Assembly (NCBI GenBank): GCA_963773585.1
Contig: CAVZBR010000008.1
Span: forward strand, 85,756 to 149,755
Origin: CAVXJN01 sp963773585
Lineage (GTDB): Bacteria; Pseudomonadota; Gammaproteobacteria; JASBUN01
Length of the DNA stretch: 64,000 bases
Direction of reading: 5' to 3'
The notes under the pieces were generated by a model. The model did no database searches, had not been told where the DNA came from, and saw only the letters and a program-made list of their open reading frames with translations. The position numbers and the translations under genes were made by a program. Each line of letters opens with the position of its first letter. The first letter of the stretch is position 1. This document shows, in pieces, positions 42,857 through 51,459 of this stretch.

Positions 42857-44683
42857 TCACACCAACTTTAGATCGAACGCCATTTCCGTTCCGCTTCCAG
42901 ACTCCGTGTCGATATGAAGTTCCGTGCCATGTTGGACGAGAATTCTTTGTACGATGGACAGCCCTAGTCCGGTACCGTCCTCACGCCCAGAGACAAATGG
43001 ATGTGTGAGCTTGTCACGCAACGCGGCCGGGACTCCTGCCCCCGTATCCCGGACGCCGACTCTTAAGCGGTCACCGCTTTCATCGGTGAATACTGTAAGC
43101 GTTCCCCCCGCCGGCATCGCTTGCACGGCGTTGAGCATCAGATTCCATACGACCTGCCTCACCTGGTCGCCATCGCAAGACACCTTCCTTGAACCCGCAT
43201 GCAGATCGAGCTTGATTTCGGTACGTGCGTCAGAATTTTCGTTATTCAACGAAAACGCCTCGACGGTCTCCCGCAACAGGGTGGCTGCGTCGTGAGGCGA
43301 GATCTCCGCCGGTTTCAAACGCGCGAAATTCAGAAACTCCTCCAGAATTCTTTGCAACCGTCGGGTTTCATCGTCGACAATCTCGATCACGTTACCGCGT
43401 TCTTCTTCCGTCACCTTCTCATTGCCGAGCAATTCAAGCGAATTGATGATACTCGAGAGGGGATTTCGTATCTCGTGGGCAATACTGGCCGAGATTTCGC
43501 CAACGCACGCTAGACGCTCGGCTTGAAGGCGGCGATCATGTTCATCCTGCAGCTGCCGGGTTGTATTCGCGAGAGCCTCCTCGGTTTGTTTTTGTGCAGT
43601 GATGTCCACATGCGTACCGACAATGCGGTATGGCCGGCTTTCGCCGTCCCGTAAGGTTTGCCCGCGGCTCAGAATCCAGCGGTACGATCCATCCGCATGC
43701 CGCAACCGATGAACACTTTCGAATTTCTCGACGTTGCCCTTGATGTGTTCATCTAGGGCGCGCCATACAGTGTCTCCGTCGTCTGGATGCAGCCGCTCGC
43801 GCCACTCTTTCGGGTCATCGCTTATCTGAGAGTCTGCATAGCCGAGCATTTCTTTCCATCTTGGCGAGTAATAAACAGTCCCATCACGCAAATTCCAGTC
43901 CCATACGCCATCGTTGGCGCCCCGCATTGCTAGATCGAACCGCTCCTCACTCTGCGCCAGCCGATCATAGGAATGCTGTAGGGTCGAGCACATTTCATTG
44001 AAAGCGTTTACGACGTCGTCCAGTTCGTCGGGTAGGTCTTCGACGGATTGGGTTCTGTGTAGGGCGATAGACCCTTCAGGTGCTTCCAGGCGCTTACGGC
44101 GGACCGAACTGGCGATCTGCGCCAAGTGCCGGCCTACCAGCCACTGAAACAGAAGCAACATGAATGTGGCGACGAGAAATGTCTTGACCGCCTGGGAGCC
44201 GAAAATCACCAATATCTTATCGTAGAGTCGTCGGTACACCGCATCCAGGCTGGCTACTACGTGCAATGTGCCAAGATCAACATTGATATCCCGGTACGGA
44301 TGCCTGAGCGGAAACTCTTGCCGAATCAGATCGCGGCCCTGATCTGCTCCGACTGACATCATTGCCACGCCATTCACTTCTATCTCCAGATACTGCATGT
44401 CCGGCAATGCGCGGATACCTTCGAGCTGCGCGCGCAACTGCTCGTAATCCATGGTCCAAAGACTCAACTCAATGCTTTGCAGATAGCTGTTTTCGATCTG
44501 ACCCATGCGGGATACGATCGCTTCGACGTCGCGCGAATAGTCGAGATACAGCTGAAGCGCAGTAGCGAAGAAAGTGACGACCGAGCTAAAGAGCAAAGTA
44601 TACAGCACCATGCGCGGCGCAAGGCGGCGCCTGCGACTCTTTGGTTCATCGGCTGCGGGGAACGGGAGAGTCAGGGTAGACAT
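42857..44683 (-). CDS. Membrane PAS sensor histidine kinase, partner of the sigma-54 activator
   Basis: A 608-aa kinase. One membrane helix lies near residues 25-48 (MVLYTLLFSSVVTFFATALQ) and a second near 165-185, enclosing a periplasmic sensor of about 115 residues. A HAMP-like linker follows, then a PAC-containing PAS domain (RFDLAMRGANDGVWDWNLRD ... RIVGTHVDITAQK). The His box is SIAHEIRNPLSSIINSLELL, the N box LMLNAVQAMP, and the G boxes VRDTGAGVP and DGTGLGLSIVQRIL. AGGAGA precedes the start, which lies inside the binding-protein gene (38-base overlap). Confidence 0.94.
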   Translation of the reverse strand: MSTLTLPFPAADEPKSRRRRLAPRMVLYTLLFSSVVTFFATALQLYLDYSRDVEAIVSRMGQIENSYLQSIELSLWTMDYEQLRAQLEGIRALPDMQYLEIEVNGVAMMSVGADQGRDLIRQEFPLRHPYRDINVDLGTLHVVASLDAVYRRLYDKILVIFGSQAVKTFLVATFMLLLFQWLVGRHLAQIASSVRRKRLEAPEGSIALHRTQSVEDLPDELDDVVNAFNEMCSTLQHSYDRLAQSEERFDLAMRGANDGVWDWNLRDGTVYYSPRWKEMLGYADSQISDDPKEWRERLHPDDGDTVWRALDEHIKGNVEKFESVHRLRHADGSYRWILSRGQTLRDGESRPYRIVGTHVDITAQKQTEEALANTTRQLQDEHDRRLQAERLACVGEISASIAHEIRNPLSSIINSLELLGNEKVTEEERGNVIEIVDDETRRLQRILEEFLNFARLKPAEISPHDAATLLRETVEAFSLNNENSDARTEIKLDLHAGSRKVSCDGDQVRQVVWNLMLNAVQAMPAGGTLTVFTDESGDRLRVGVRDTGAGVPAALRDKLTHPFVSGREDGTGLGLSIVQRILVQHGTELHIDTESGSGTEMAFDLKLV

Positions 44684-45425
44684 TTTTTACGGTCTCCTGG
44701 AATAGCTGCTCGTAAATCCCCGAGGCCTTCAAATCTCGCAGAGTCTCTGTCACGGCGTCAACCAACTGTGCATGCTGCTCATGCAGATACAGATACATGG
44801 GAGTCGACGCAAGCGGTGGCTCGAGGACGTTGAAATCTCGAAGACCGATCTTTTTGCACATGGCATAACCGCTGAAGCGGTCGATTACAGCCACCTCGGT
44901 CCGTCCTTCTTTGAGCAACATGAACAGATGTTTTGGATCTTTGACCCGCACCAGCCTGGCGGATGCGGTAATGCTCCGCTCCAGGATCTTCCACCCCGTC
45001 ACGATTGCAACGCTGAACGGCGTCAGACTCTGCCAATCGACCGTATCGAAGCGCAAACGTTTCGTGAATGCGACGAAATCAATATCGAGAACCGGTTCCG
45101 GGACGCGGACCAGATGAGGATATTCCGATATCAGGCCGGGGATGCGAGGTCCGTCGCCGTCGTCGACACCGGCGTTGGCAAGCATCAGCGCGCGCTCCGC
45201 CGGCGGCGTCTGCACCGTGACGCTGTATCCGACCGACCCGAACATGAGCCGCGCCAGCTGATCGAAGAATCCGTTGCCGCCCGAAATCGGCGGCCCGAAC
45301 GCCGTATTGATGTACAGGGAACGCGATTCCGTCCTGACGGTCGCTACGCTCCCGAACGTTGAGCCAATCAGACCGAAAGCGGCCAGGCCGAGGAATCGCC
45401 GTCGGGACCGTTGGAACGCATGCAT
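44646..45425 (-). CDS. Periplasmic solute-binding protein, likely accessory sensor
   Basis: A protein of about 259 aa in the type-3 (amino-acid/PBP-like) fold class: SLYINTAFGPPISGGNGFFD, LPLL-like alternating segments, LKEGRTEVAVIDRFSGYAMCKKIG and the C-terminal DAVTETLRDLKASGIYEQLFQE. The N-terminus QRSRRRFLGLAAFGLIG resembles a twin-arginine export signal. ATG 45425 or GTG 45431 could be used. No permease or ATPase is adjacent; instead the gene overlaps the histidine kinase start by 38 bases. I infer that it delivers a periplasmic ligand signal to that kinase. Confidence 0.8.
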   Translation of the reverse strand: MHAFQRSRRRFLGLAAFGLIGSTFGSVATVRTESRSLYINTAFGPPISGGNGFFDQLARLMFGSVGYSVTVQTPPAERALMLANAGVDDGDGPRIPGLISEYPHLVRVPEPVLDIDFVAFTKRLRFDTVDWQSLTPFSVAIVTGWKILERSITASARLVRVKDPKHLFMLLKEGRTEVAVIDRFSGYAMCKKIGLRDFNVLEPPLASTPMYLYLHEQHAQLVDAVTETLRDLKASGIYEQLFQETVKNVYPDSPVPRSR

Positions 45426-45630
45426 CAGCACAGATCCAAACCTTTACTCCGCCTACTGACATGGACCGAAAGCGACGCCGGGATTCCAGCGTGCCCCAAC
45501 CGTTATTACTATACCCCGTTCTTGGGAATTACCGGCAACACCAATTCTAAACGCACACGGTCGCCTCGCGGTGCGATTCAGCACCGGCGTTGTGTCTGCC
45601 GTCGTTCGCGCACAGCACCGCGGGCAACGA

Positions 45631-46938
45631 TCAAGGTCGCTTACCCGCGTCCAGACGGCGGTCGAATTCCCGCACCCAATCCGGATCGTCGGCTTTCTCA
45701 TCACCCACCGGAGCCGCGAAAGCGTCCGAAACCAGCATTTCAACGTCGTCCCCAGTAAGGCTGCGCAGGAACGCAACCAGGTCCGCGCGTTCCTGTGCGC
45801 TCAGCCCTAACGGGCGGATCAATGGATCCAAGGTCTCGTTTGGGAAACCGCCTTTGTTATAGAACTCCACGACTGAATCCAACGATTCCATGGAACCGTC
45901 GTGCATATAAGGCGCGGTCAATGCAATATTACGCAGCGACGATGTGGCGTACCGCCATCGGTCGTCAGGGTCTTCGGTCACTTCATAGCGTCCTAAATCT
46001 GCCGCGGCCGGCTCCGCTACCGGATCGATCACGGCGTCTTCCACGTCGACGATCACGCCCGGCGCCAAAGTGACCTTGTGGGTCCGCGGCGCATCGCTAA
46101 GCGAGCGCTCGGCGCCAGTGCCGGTATTATGGAATTGGTTATCCGTAAACAGCGCATGGCGTTCCCCTACCGTATGGCAAGCCGCACAATTGGCCTTGCC
46201 GCGGAACAGCGAGAAGCCCCGTTTCGCCGCCTCCGTAAGCGCTTCTTTGTCGCCGCCGTAGTACCAACGATCGAACGGCGAATTAGCGGAAAGCAGCGTG
46301 CGCTCGTAACTTGCCAGCGCCATACCCAGCGTTTCCATGGTTGGTCCGCGACCGAACGCCTGCTCGAAACGTCCCTGATAATCCGGCAATACCTTGATCT
46401 TTTCGAGCACCGCAGCAAAGGATGGATTCCCCATCTCACGCCGATCGAGCAACGGGCCCCATATCTGCTGCTCGAGGTTCTGCTCGCGCCCGTCGTGGAA
46501 CAGAGAAGTCCGATAGGCGACGTTGTAAATGGTGGGCGCGTTTCGGCGGCCGCTGCGCCCTTCGATACCCACCGCAGTGGTCAGCTCGTTGTTGGTAAAA
46601 CCTTGTTCCGGGATGTGGCACATCGCGCAGGACTGCGTCTCGTTTAGGGACAAGCGCCGATCATAAAAAAGCTTGCGTCCGAGTTCGACTTTATCACGGG
46701 TGACCGGGTTGGACGCGGGCACTGGAACCGGGGGCAGGCCCAGAGGCGGCGCTTCTATCTGCTGGACCAGATTCGCAGGCACGCCTTGCCTGGCCTCAAG
46801 GCTCAGGGAGCGTGTCTGATAGTCGGAAGTCTCGTAGCCGTGCTTGTAATCGCCGGGTGCCGAAAAGGCGGCCGACATCCCCAACAACAGGCACGGAGCC
46901 GCCAGGACTCGCCACTTGGATCTTTCACCGCCGCGCAT
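45631..46938 (-). CDS. Di-haem cytochrome c peroxidase, MauG/CcpA family
   Basis: A 435-aa exported protein with a signal peptide (about 1-26, LAAPCLLLGMSAAFS). Two c-type haem sites are present: CAMCH (Cys104, Cys107, His108) and CAACH (Cys251, Cys254, His255). Typical peroxidase segments are ELGRKLFYDRRLSLN, RNAPTIYNVAYRTSLFHDGR and APYMHDGSMESLDSVVEFY. It could reduce H2O2 or, like MauG, modify a partner enzyme. It overlaps the end of the SCO1-peroxidase gene by 14 bases, downstream of mtoX copy 2. It shares clear similarity with the peroxidase half of that neighbour, so the pair arose by duplication. Confidence 0.92.
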   Translation of the reverse strand: MRGGERSKWRVLAAPCLLLGMSAAFSAPGDYKHGYETSDYQTRSLSLEARQGVPANLVQQIEAPPLGLPPVPVPASNPVTRDKVELGRKLFYDRRLSLNETQSCAMCHIPEQGFTNNELTTAVGIEGRSGRRNAPTIYNVAYRTSLFHDGREQNLEQQIWGPLLDRREMGNPSFAAVLEKIKVLPDYQGRFEQAFGRGPTMETLGMALASYERTLLSANSPFDRWYYGGDKEALTEAAKRGFSLFRGKANCAACHTVGERHALFTDNQFHNTGTGAERSLSDAPRTHKVTLAPGVIVDVEDAVIDPVAEPAAADLGRYEVTEDPDDRWRYATSSLRNIALTAPYMHDGSMESLDSVVEFYNKGGFPNETLDPLIRPLGLSAQERADLVAFLRSLTGDDVEMLVSDAFAAPVGDEKADDPDWVREFDRRLDAGKRP

Positions 46939-48772
46939 TTTGTCGCCTAGGCGGACCTTCGTGTCCGTTCGGATCGCCGATCGGCTCGGCTTCGGCATCA
47001 GCCACCAACTCGGCGATGTTGTCGCCGGTCAAGGATTTGAGGAACGCAATCAACTCCTGTCTTTCCGTTTCACTCAGACCAAGTTTATGGATGCGGGGGT
47101 CGAGCTCCTCGTTGGGATAGCCGCCGCGATCGTAATAATCGATCACGTCCGCCAAGGTCGCAAGAGACCCGTCGTGCATGTACGGCGCGGTCAGTGCAAC
47201 GTTACGCAGCGATGGCGTCTTGTACTTCCATCGATCTGCGGGGTTCTCGGTAATTTCATACAAACCCAGATCGCCTTGCGGCTGACCGGAAACCGCGTCC
47301 ACGATCGTCTTGTCGACTTCCAATTCTACGCCGGGCGCCAAGTGTACAGTGCGGTTGCCGGTTTCCTTCTTCATCGTGTTGTACCAGCCGAGCCCGGTGT
47401 TGTGCAGCAGCTGATCGGTAAACAACGCATTGCGCTCGCCGACCTGATGGCAGGAAGCGCAGCCTGCCTTGCCGGTGAATAAGGCAAATCCCCGTTTGGC
47501 GGACGCGCTCAGGGCATCGTCCTCACGACCGTAGCGCCAACGATCAAACGCCGAATTTCCCGATACCAGACTTCGTACGTACGTCGCCAGCGCCATGCCA
47601 AGGGTTTCCATGCTTGGGCCGCGTCCAAATGCCGCCTCGAACAATCCATCGTAATCGGACAATGACTCGACCCGATCAAGCACTACCCCTGGCGCGGGAT
47701 TGCCCATCATGTCCCTGGATATCAGCGGCACCCACGCTTGACGACGCAGCTCGGTTTCGCGTCCATCATGAAACAACCGTTGCCAGTAACCCGCATTGAG
47801 CACAGTGGGCGCGTTTCTCCGAACGGTCCGTCCCTCGATACCCACGGCGGTGTTCATATGGTTGTTGGTGAAACCTTGCGCCGGGATATGGCACATGGCG
47901 CAGGATACAGTGCCGTTCAGCGACAGTCTGCGATCGAAAAACAGCTTGCGGCCCAGTTCCAGCTTGGCCGGGGTAACCGGATTGTCCCCGGGTACCGGTA
48001 CGCCGGGCAACCCCAGGCCCGGACGGCGCAGGTTTTCGAGCAGATCCACCGCAGGGCGCGGACGCGGCGGAACTTCTCGGGCCTGCAGCAGCCCCTGCTC
48101 GTCCATCAATACTGTACGGATATCATTCAGCAGCACGTCCGGATGCAAGAACGACACGCTATAGATATTGCGGATACGGCGGTTTCGGTCGATCAAGAAC
48201 ACCCGTAATATATGCGAGAACTTGCCGGTCGGCTGGCCTTGCTCATCGTATTCCTTCTGCACGTTCTGCCCGTATGCATCCAGGATGGGCGCGAGCGCCT
48301 CCTCGGAACGGGTAGTGAGAAAACGCCAGTCTCCGCCCTTGCCCTGGAAATTCTTGCCGTACAGATCCATCACTTCAGGCGTGTCATGCTCGGGATCGAA
48401 GCTCAAACTGAGCAACCGAACCTTGCCGGCGAGCTGCGGGTCTTTGAGCACCCGCTTGTAGATTCGATGCAGCACGAACGTGGCCAGCGGACAGCCGTTG
48501 ACATCGCTGCAGGTGCTGTATATGAAGCTCAGCACTACTATTTTGTCTCCCAGCAGGTCGCCAAGCTGCGCCGGCTTTCCGGAGGAAAGCAGCACGTGCC
48601 CGCCCGGAGCCTTCTTCAACGGCGGCAGACGGTAGGTCCCGGGCTTGGGTGCCTCATAGCCGAGCTCCGAATAGCCGGGCGCCAGCACCAGCGGCTTGGA
48701 GCTCGGTTGCGCATGCGCCAAACCGGCGCCGATCACAAGAACCAGAATCCACAACAGTCTACTTAGACACAT
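46925..48772 (-). CDS. SCO1/SenC domain fused to di-haem cytochrome c peroxidase
   Basis: A 615-aa two-domain periplasmic protein. After a 22-residue signal peptide comes a SCO1 thioredoxin-like domain (about 45-230) with copper-site cysteines Cys88 and Cys94 in CSDVNGCP (five residues between them, against three in classic SCO1) and His187 in KFSHILRVF. Residues 245-600 form a MauG/CcpA peroxidase with haem sites CAMCH (291-295) and CASCH (438-442). It lies 95 bases after mtoX copy 2. In Hyphomicrobium, separate SCO1 and MauG-like genes accompany mtoX; here they are fused. Likely role: copper insertion or maturation of MtoX, and/or H2O2 removal. Confidence 0.92.
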   Translation of the reverse strand: MCLSRLLWILVLVIGAGLAHAQPSSKPLVLAPGYSELGYEAPKPGTYRLPPLKKAPGGHVLLSSGKPAQLGDLLGDKIVVLSFIYSTCSDVNGCPLATFVLHRIYKRVLKDPQLAGKVRLLSLSFDPEHDTPEVMDLYGKNFQGKGGDWRFLTTRSEEALAPILDAYGQNVQKEYDEQGQPTGKFSHILRVFLIDRNRRIRNIYSVSFLHPDVLLNDIRTVLMDEQGLLQAREVPPRPRPAVDLLENLRRPGLGLPGVPVPGDNPVTPAKLELGRKLFFDRRLSLNGTVSCAMCHIPAQGFTNNHMNTAVGIEGRTVRRNAPTVLNAGYWQRLFHDGRETELRRQAWVPLISRDMMGNPAPGVVLDRVESLSDYDGLFEAAFGRGPSMETLGMALATYVRSLVSGNSAFDRWRYGREDDALSASAKRGFALFTGKAGCASCHQVGERNALFTDQLLHNTGLGWYNTMKKETGNRTVHLAPGVELEVDKTIVDAVSGQPQGDLGLYEITENPADRWKYKTPSLRNVALTAPYMHDGSLATLADVIDYYDRGGYPNEELDPRIHKLGLSETERQELIAFLKSLTGDNIAELVADAEAEPIGDPNGHEGPPRRQNARR

Positions 48773-48797
48773 CCTTTCCCATTCCCACCTGCAAGGC

Positions 48798-48816
48798 GAC
48801 CGCCGTTGCGGCGGTC
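48798..48816 (-). terminator. Hairpin after mtoX copy 2
   Basis: The same 7-bp GACCGCC/GGCGGTC stem-loop as after copy 1, without a T-run. Here it stands between mtoX and the SCO1-peroxidase fusion gene, so it may reduce but not abolish read-through. Confidence 0.45.
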
Positions 48817-48867
48817 CCCGAGAATATGTGGGTCACGACGCCCGATGCGCCGCGACCCAAGGTCAGA

Positions 48868-50241
48868 TCAACGCGCGCGGGCGAGTTTACGGTCGTCCGC
48901 GGGTGCTTTCTGCGAGTACAGCGAATAGGCGCCAAAACGCATCTGATGCGGACGCCCCAGCTTCTTGTCGTAGAAGTTGATCTCGAACTTCTTCACCAGC
49001 TCCTTGCCGTTCCAGTCATAAGCGGCGAAGTACTCATCCAGGTTTTCACCCTTCTTGTCCCAGTTGCCCAGCAGCGAACTGGTGAAGTACACCCGGCTGC
49101 CGTCCCAGCTCGAAGAGGCCATGTTCACCTGCTTGCCGATCTGCTTCTCGTACACCTGCTTCGGGTTGAACGGGTCCGAGATGTCGAACAGCCGTGCTTT
49201 GCCGTCCATGAACGTGTCCACCCACAAGTGGTTGTCGTCCGAGCTGATGGAGATGTCCACCGGCAGCGGGATCTTGGACGGATCGCCTATGTCGGCCACC
49301 GCCTTCGCCTGCCACTCGCCACCCTTGTCCTCATAGATTAACCAGATCTTGGAGGTCAGCGCGGTGGTCGTAAAACAGTAGTTATGGTTCGGCCCCCATG
49401 CACAGCGCACTTCCAACGGCGCGCCCGGCACGTCTATCACCTTCTTCGCTTTGCGCGAATGCAGATCCCACACCACCACCGTGTTGCCGAAGCGCTTCAT
49501 CGCCTCTTCGTCCTTGAGCATCTTGCCGAAATCCATCATGTAGTTCGACCAGCCCGTGAACGAGGAGGTGACCATGACATTACGCCGCGGCAACGCACGA
49601 ATATCATAACCATAGCCGTCGGCGAACTTGCCCGTCTTCTTCGCACCGCGCAGATTGTCGTCGGTCGGCATCCAATGGGTCGTCACATACTCGCCCTCAT
49701 TGGTGTACTCCACCAGCGCTGTGCGACCACCGTGGTCTTTGTTGTTCGACAGACCCGAAATCATCATCCTACCCGGCAACGCATAGGTGGTATGCGGGCC
49801 CACCACCCCCCCGCTCTTGGCCACAAAGTCATCAATCACCTTGTGCAGCTTCGGATTGCGTGGATCGCTGTGCACATCGAACACAAAGATCTTGCTCGTA
49901 TCCAGGCTCGCCGCCCACAGGTACTTGCGATCATCCGTCAGCCCCGAATGGTGCGCCTCGTTGCGTCCGCCCACCGACACCGAATCCACCACCTGACCAT
50001 AGGTCTTGGACTTCGGGTTGACGTCTACCGTCACCAACTTGTCCTGCCCGTCCCCAAGACCCTCTACTCCTAGAGTCCATACGTATACGTAATCCTCCTG
50101 ACCAACGATCTTGGCCATGTATGGCGAACACGCAGTCTCATCCGCGTAACTGGCGGTCGGCGTCACAACGCCCACCGCGAGCGTGCCCAACGCCGCGAAT
50201 GCCGCCGCAGCCATGTGCTTCTTCAGCCGTGACTTGATCAT
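48868..50241 (-). CDS. mtoX: Methanethiol oxidase, SBP56 family (copy 2)
   Basis: The protein is identical in sequence to copy 1 (457 aa, signal peptide, SBP56 propeller). Its context is the canonical one: downstream follow the SCO1-peroxidase fusion and a second peroxidase on the same strand, and a SCO1 gene is divergent upstream, much like the mtoX-SCO1-MauG loci of methanethiol oxidisers. A sigma-54 promoter candidate lies at 50368-50382, about 127 bases upstream of the start. I take this as the ancestral copy and 32834-34207 as the derived one, because the latter ends beside a decayed gene. Confidence 0.92.
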   Translation of the reverse strand: MIKSRLKKHMAAAAFAALGTLAVGVVTPTASYADETACSPYMAKIVGQEDYVYVWTLGVEGLGDGQDKLVTVDVNPKSKTYGQVVDSVSVGGRNEAHHSGLTDDRKYLWAASLDTSKIFVFDVHSDPRNPKLHKVIDDFVAKSGGVVGPHTTYALPGRMMISGLSNNKDHGGRTALVEYTNEGEYVTTHWMPTDDNLRGAKKTGKFADGYGYDIRALPRRNVMVTSSFTGWSNYMMDFGKMLKDEEAMKRFGNTVVVWDLHSRKAKKVIDVPGAPLEVRCAWGPNHNYCFTTTALTSKIWLIYEDKGGEWQAKAVADIGDPSKIPLPVDISISSDDNHLWVDTFMDGKARLFDISDPFNPKQVYEKQIGKQVNMASSSWDGSRVYFTSSLLGNWDKKGENLDEYFAAYDWNGKELVKKFEINFYDKKLGRPHQMRFGAYSLYSQKAPADDRKLARAR

Positions 50242-50367
50242 CTCTTCTCTCCTCAACCTGGTTTGCTCGATTCGTTCTAGTTTCGGCCACAGTTCTGCCC
50301 GTACCGATCCGTCGCTACGTTGACCGCGCACGGCCCATCGAATCCATTTCGAGTATTGGTAAGGACA

Positions 50368-50382
50368 GCAAGATCTGGGCCA
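50368..50382 (-). promoter_or_regulatory. Sigma-54 promoter candidate for mtoX copy 2
   Basis: On the minus strand TGGCCC (50382-50377), five bases, then TTGCT (50371-50367). GG and GC are ten bases apart; the single mismatch to TGGCAC-N5-TTGC is C for A. Transcription would start near 50356 and read into mtoX, the fusion gene and the second peroxidase. Confidence 0.7.
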
Positions 50383-50463
50383 TGGATGCGATCACGCCGC
50401 CGGTCCGCACCGAACCCATTGAAGGTCGCTCGATCGCGGTTCTTTGATGAATAAAATGTTTGT

Positions 50464-50482
50464 TGTCTGAAGATTTCAGACA
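50464..50482. promoter_or_regulatory. Perfect 8-bp inverted repeat between divergent sigma-54 promoters
   Basis: TGTCTGAA-GAT-TTCAGACA is a perfect palindrome with a 3-base centre. It lies about 80-100 bases upstream of the mtoX promoter candidate and 140 bases upstream of the sco1 one, a suitable distance for an enhancer site of an NtrC-type activator serving both. Binding is inferred. Confidence 0.6.
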
Positions 50483-50622
50483 GCGGATTGAAAATTTGGA
50501 ACAATGGTTGTCCCATAAAGGTGACAGAAGGAGACCCACGTGGCTCCATATCAGTACAGCAGAATTAGATATCTCTAACGCAGCTGGCGCACTGAAGCTG
50601 CCAAGGCACCCACACGCCGCTG

Positions 50623-50638
50623 TGGCACGCTACTTGCT
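50623..50638 (+). promoter_or_regulatory. Sigma-54 promoter for sco1
   Basis: TGGCAC (50623-50628), five bases, TTGCT (50634-50638): a full match to TGGCAC-N5-TTGCW. Transcription would start near 50649, about 29 bases before the sco1 ATG. Confidence 0.82.
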
Positions 50639-50677
50639 GCTGTTTGAGCAACCCCGATCCTGTCCTAAGTTTCGCCT

Positions 50678-51301
50678 ATGTCGCCGATTCGCTCCACCCT
50701 CCTGAAAGTCGTGTTTTGTGCCTTCTGTTTCCAGTCCTTGATGGCATGGTGCGCGCAGGAGACGGAGCACGCATCGGGGGGACCAGGAGGTGATTTCACG
50801 CTGACGCGAACTGACGGGACGCATTTCTCGTTGGATATGTTGCGGGGCAAAATTGTCGTGCTGACGTTCGGCTACACTTCGTGCCCTGATGTCTGCCCCA
50901 CTACACTGGCCAGCCTTAGTGCGCTGACACGCGCCCTCGGTCCGCGCGCTGAACAGATGGTCCCGCTGTTCGTCTCGGTGGATCCGCGCCGCGACACGCC
51001 GAAGAAGTTGCGTGAATATCTCAGGTATTTCAGCGATGCCATCGTAGGTTTGACCGGCACAGAGCCGCAATTGCGGCGCGTTGCCGAACAATACGGTACG
51101 TTTTTCCGCTACGAGGGCGATTTGAATACCGGGCGTTACGAAGTGGACCATAGTGCCAACATCTTCATTATCGACCGGAACGGCAAACTCGCTCGGATCA
51201 TTCCCTACGGCATGCCCACGTCACAGCTCATCGAATCAGTACAGGATCTACTCGCGCAGAAGGCGGCCGCGCCGAACCTCGCAAATGAAAGTCGCAAATA
51301 A
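50678..51301 (+). CDS. SCO1/SenC/PrrC-family copper protein
   Basis: A 207-aa exported thioredoxin-fold protein. The N-terminal 25 residues are a signal or anchor. The copper site is CPDVCP (Cys69, Cys73) with His158 (YEVDHSANIFIID), the classic SCO1 set. Family members deliver copper to cytochrome oxidase or other cuproenzymes. It is divergent from mtoX copy 2 across a 436-base region with two opposed sigma-54 promoter candidates. MtoX of Hyphomicrobium contains copper, so this SCO1 may metallate it. The ribosome site is weak. Confidence 0.92.
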   Translation: MSPIRSTLLKVVFCAFCFQSLMAWCAQETEHASGGPGGDFTLTRTDGTHFSLDMLRGKIVVLTFGYTSCPDVCPTTLASLSALTRALGPRAEQMVPLFVSVDPRRDTPKKLREYLRYFSDAIVGLTGTEPQLRRVAEQYGTFFRYEGDLNTGRYEVDHSANIFIIDRNGKLARIIPYGMPTSQLIESVQDLLAQKAAAPNLANESRK

Positions 51302-51459
51302 ACCCGGCTGAATCGCGCGGCACCGGCGTTCCGGCACACGACACACCCTGTGCATATTGCGTTTCACGGCGCCCAGATCGGCCTGCGTGGCGGAACGAAA
51401 CCTCCGGCGCAGACTGTTTCACTCGGCGATTCGTCTGCACATACGGCGTAGCGAGCGGC

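Larger units (their letters stand above)
48791..50283. repeat. 1,493-bp direct repeat, copy 2 (contains mtoX)
   Basis: The second copy of the segment at 32757-34249, same orientation, with no difference found by eye. Upstream of the repeat the sequence differs completely, so the two mtoX copies have separate promoters. Recombination between the copies would remove or circularise about 16 kb. Confidence 0.95.

Noticed and set aside
34250..48790. A composite transposon bounded by the mtoX repeats
   Set aside because: The repeats contain no transposase and no terminal inverted repeats, and no target duplication was seen at their outer edges.
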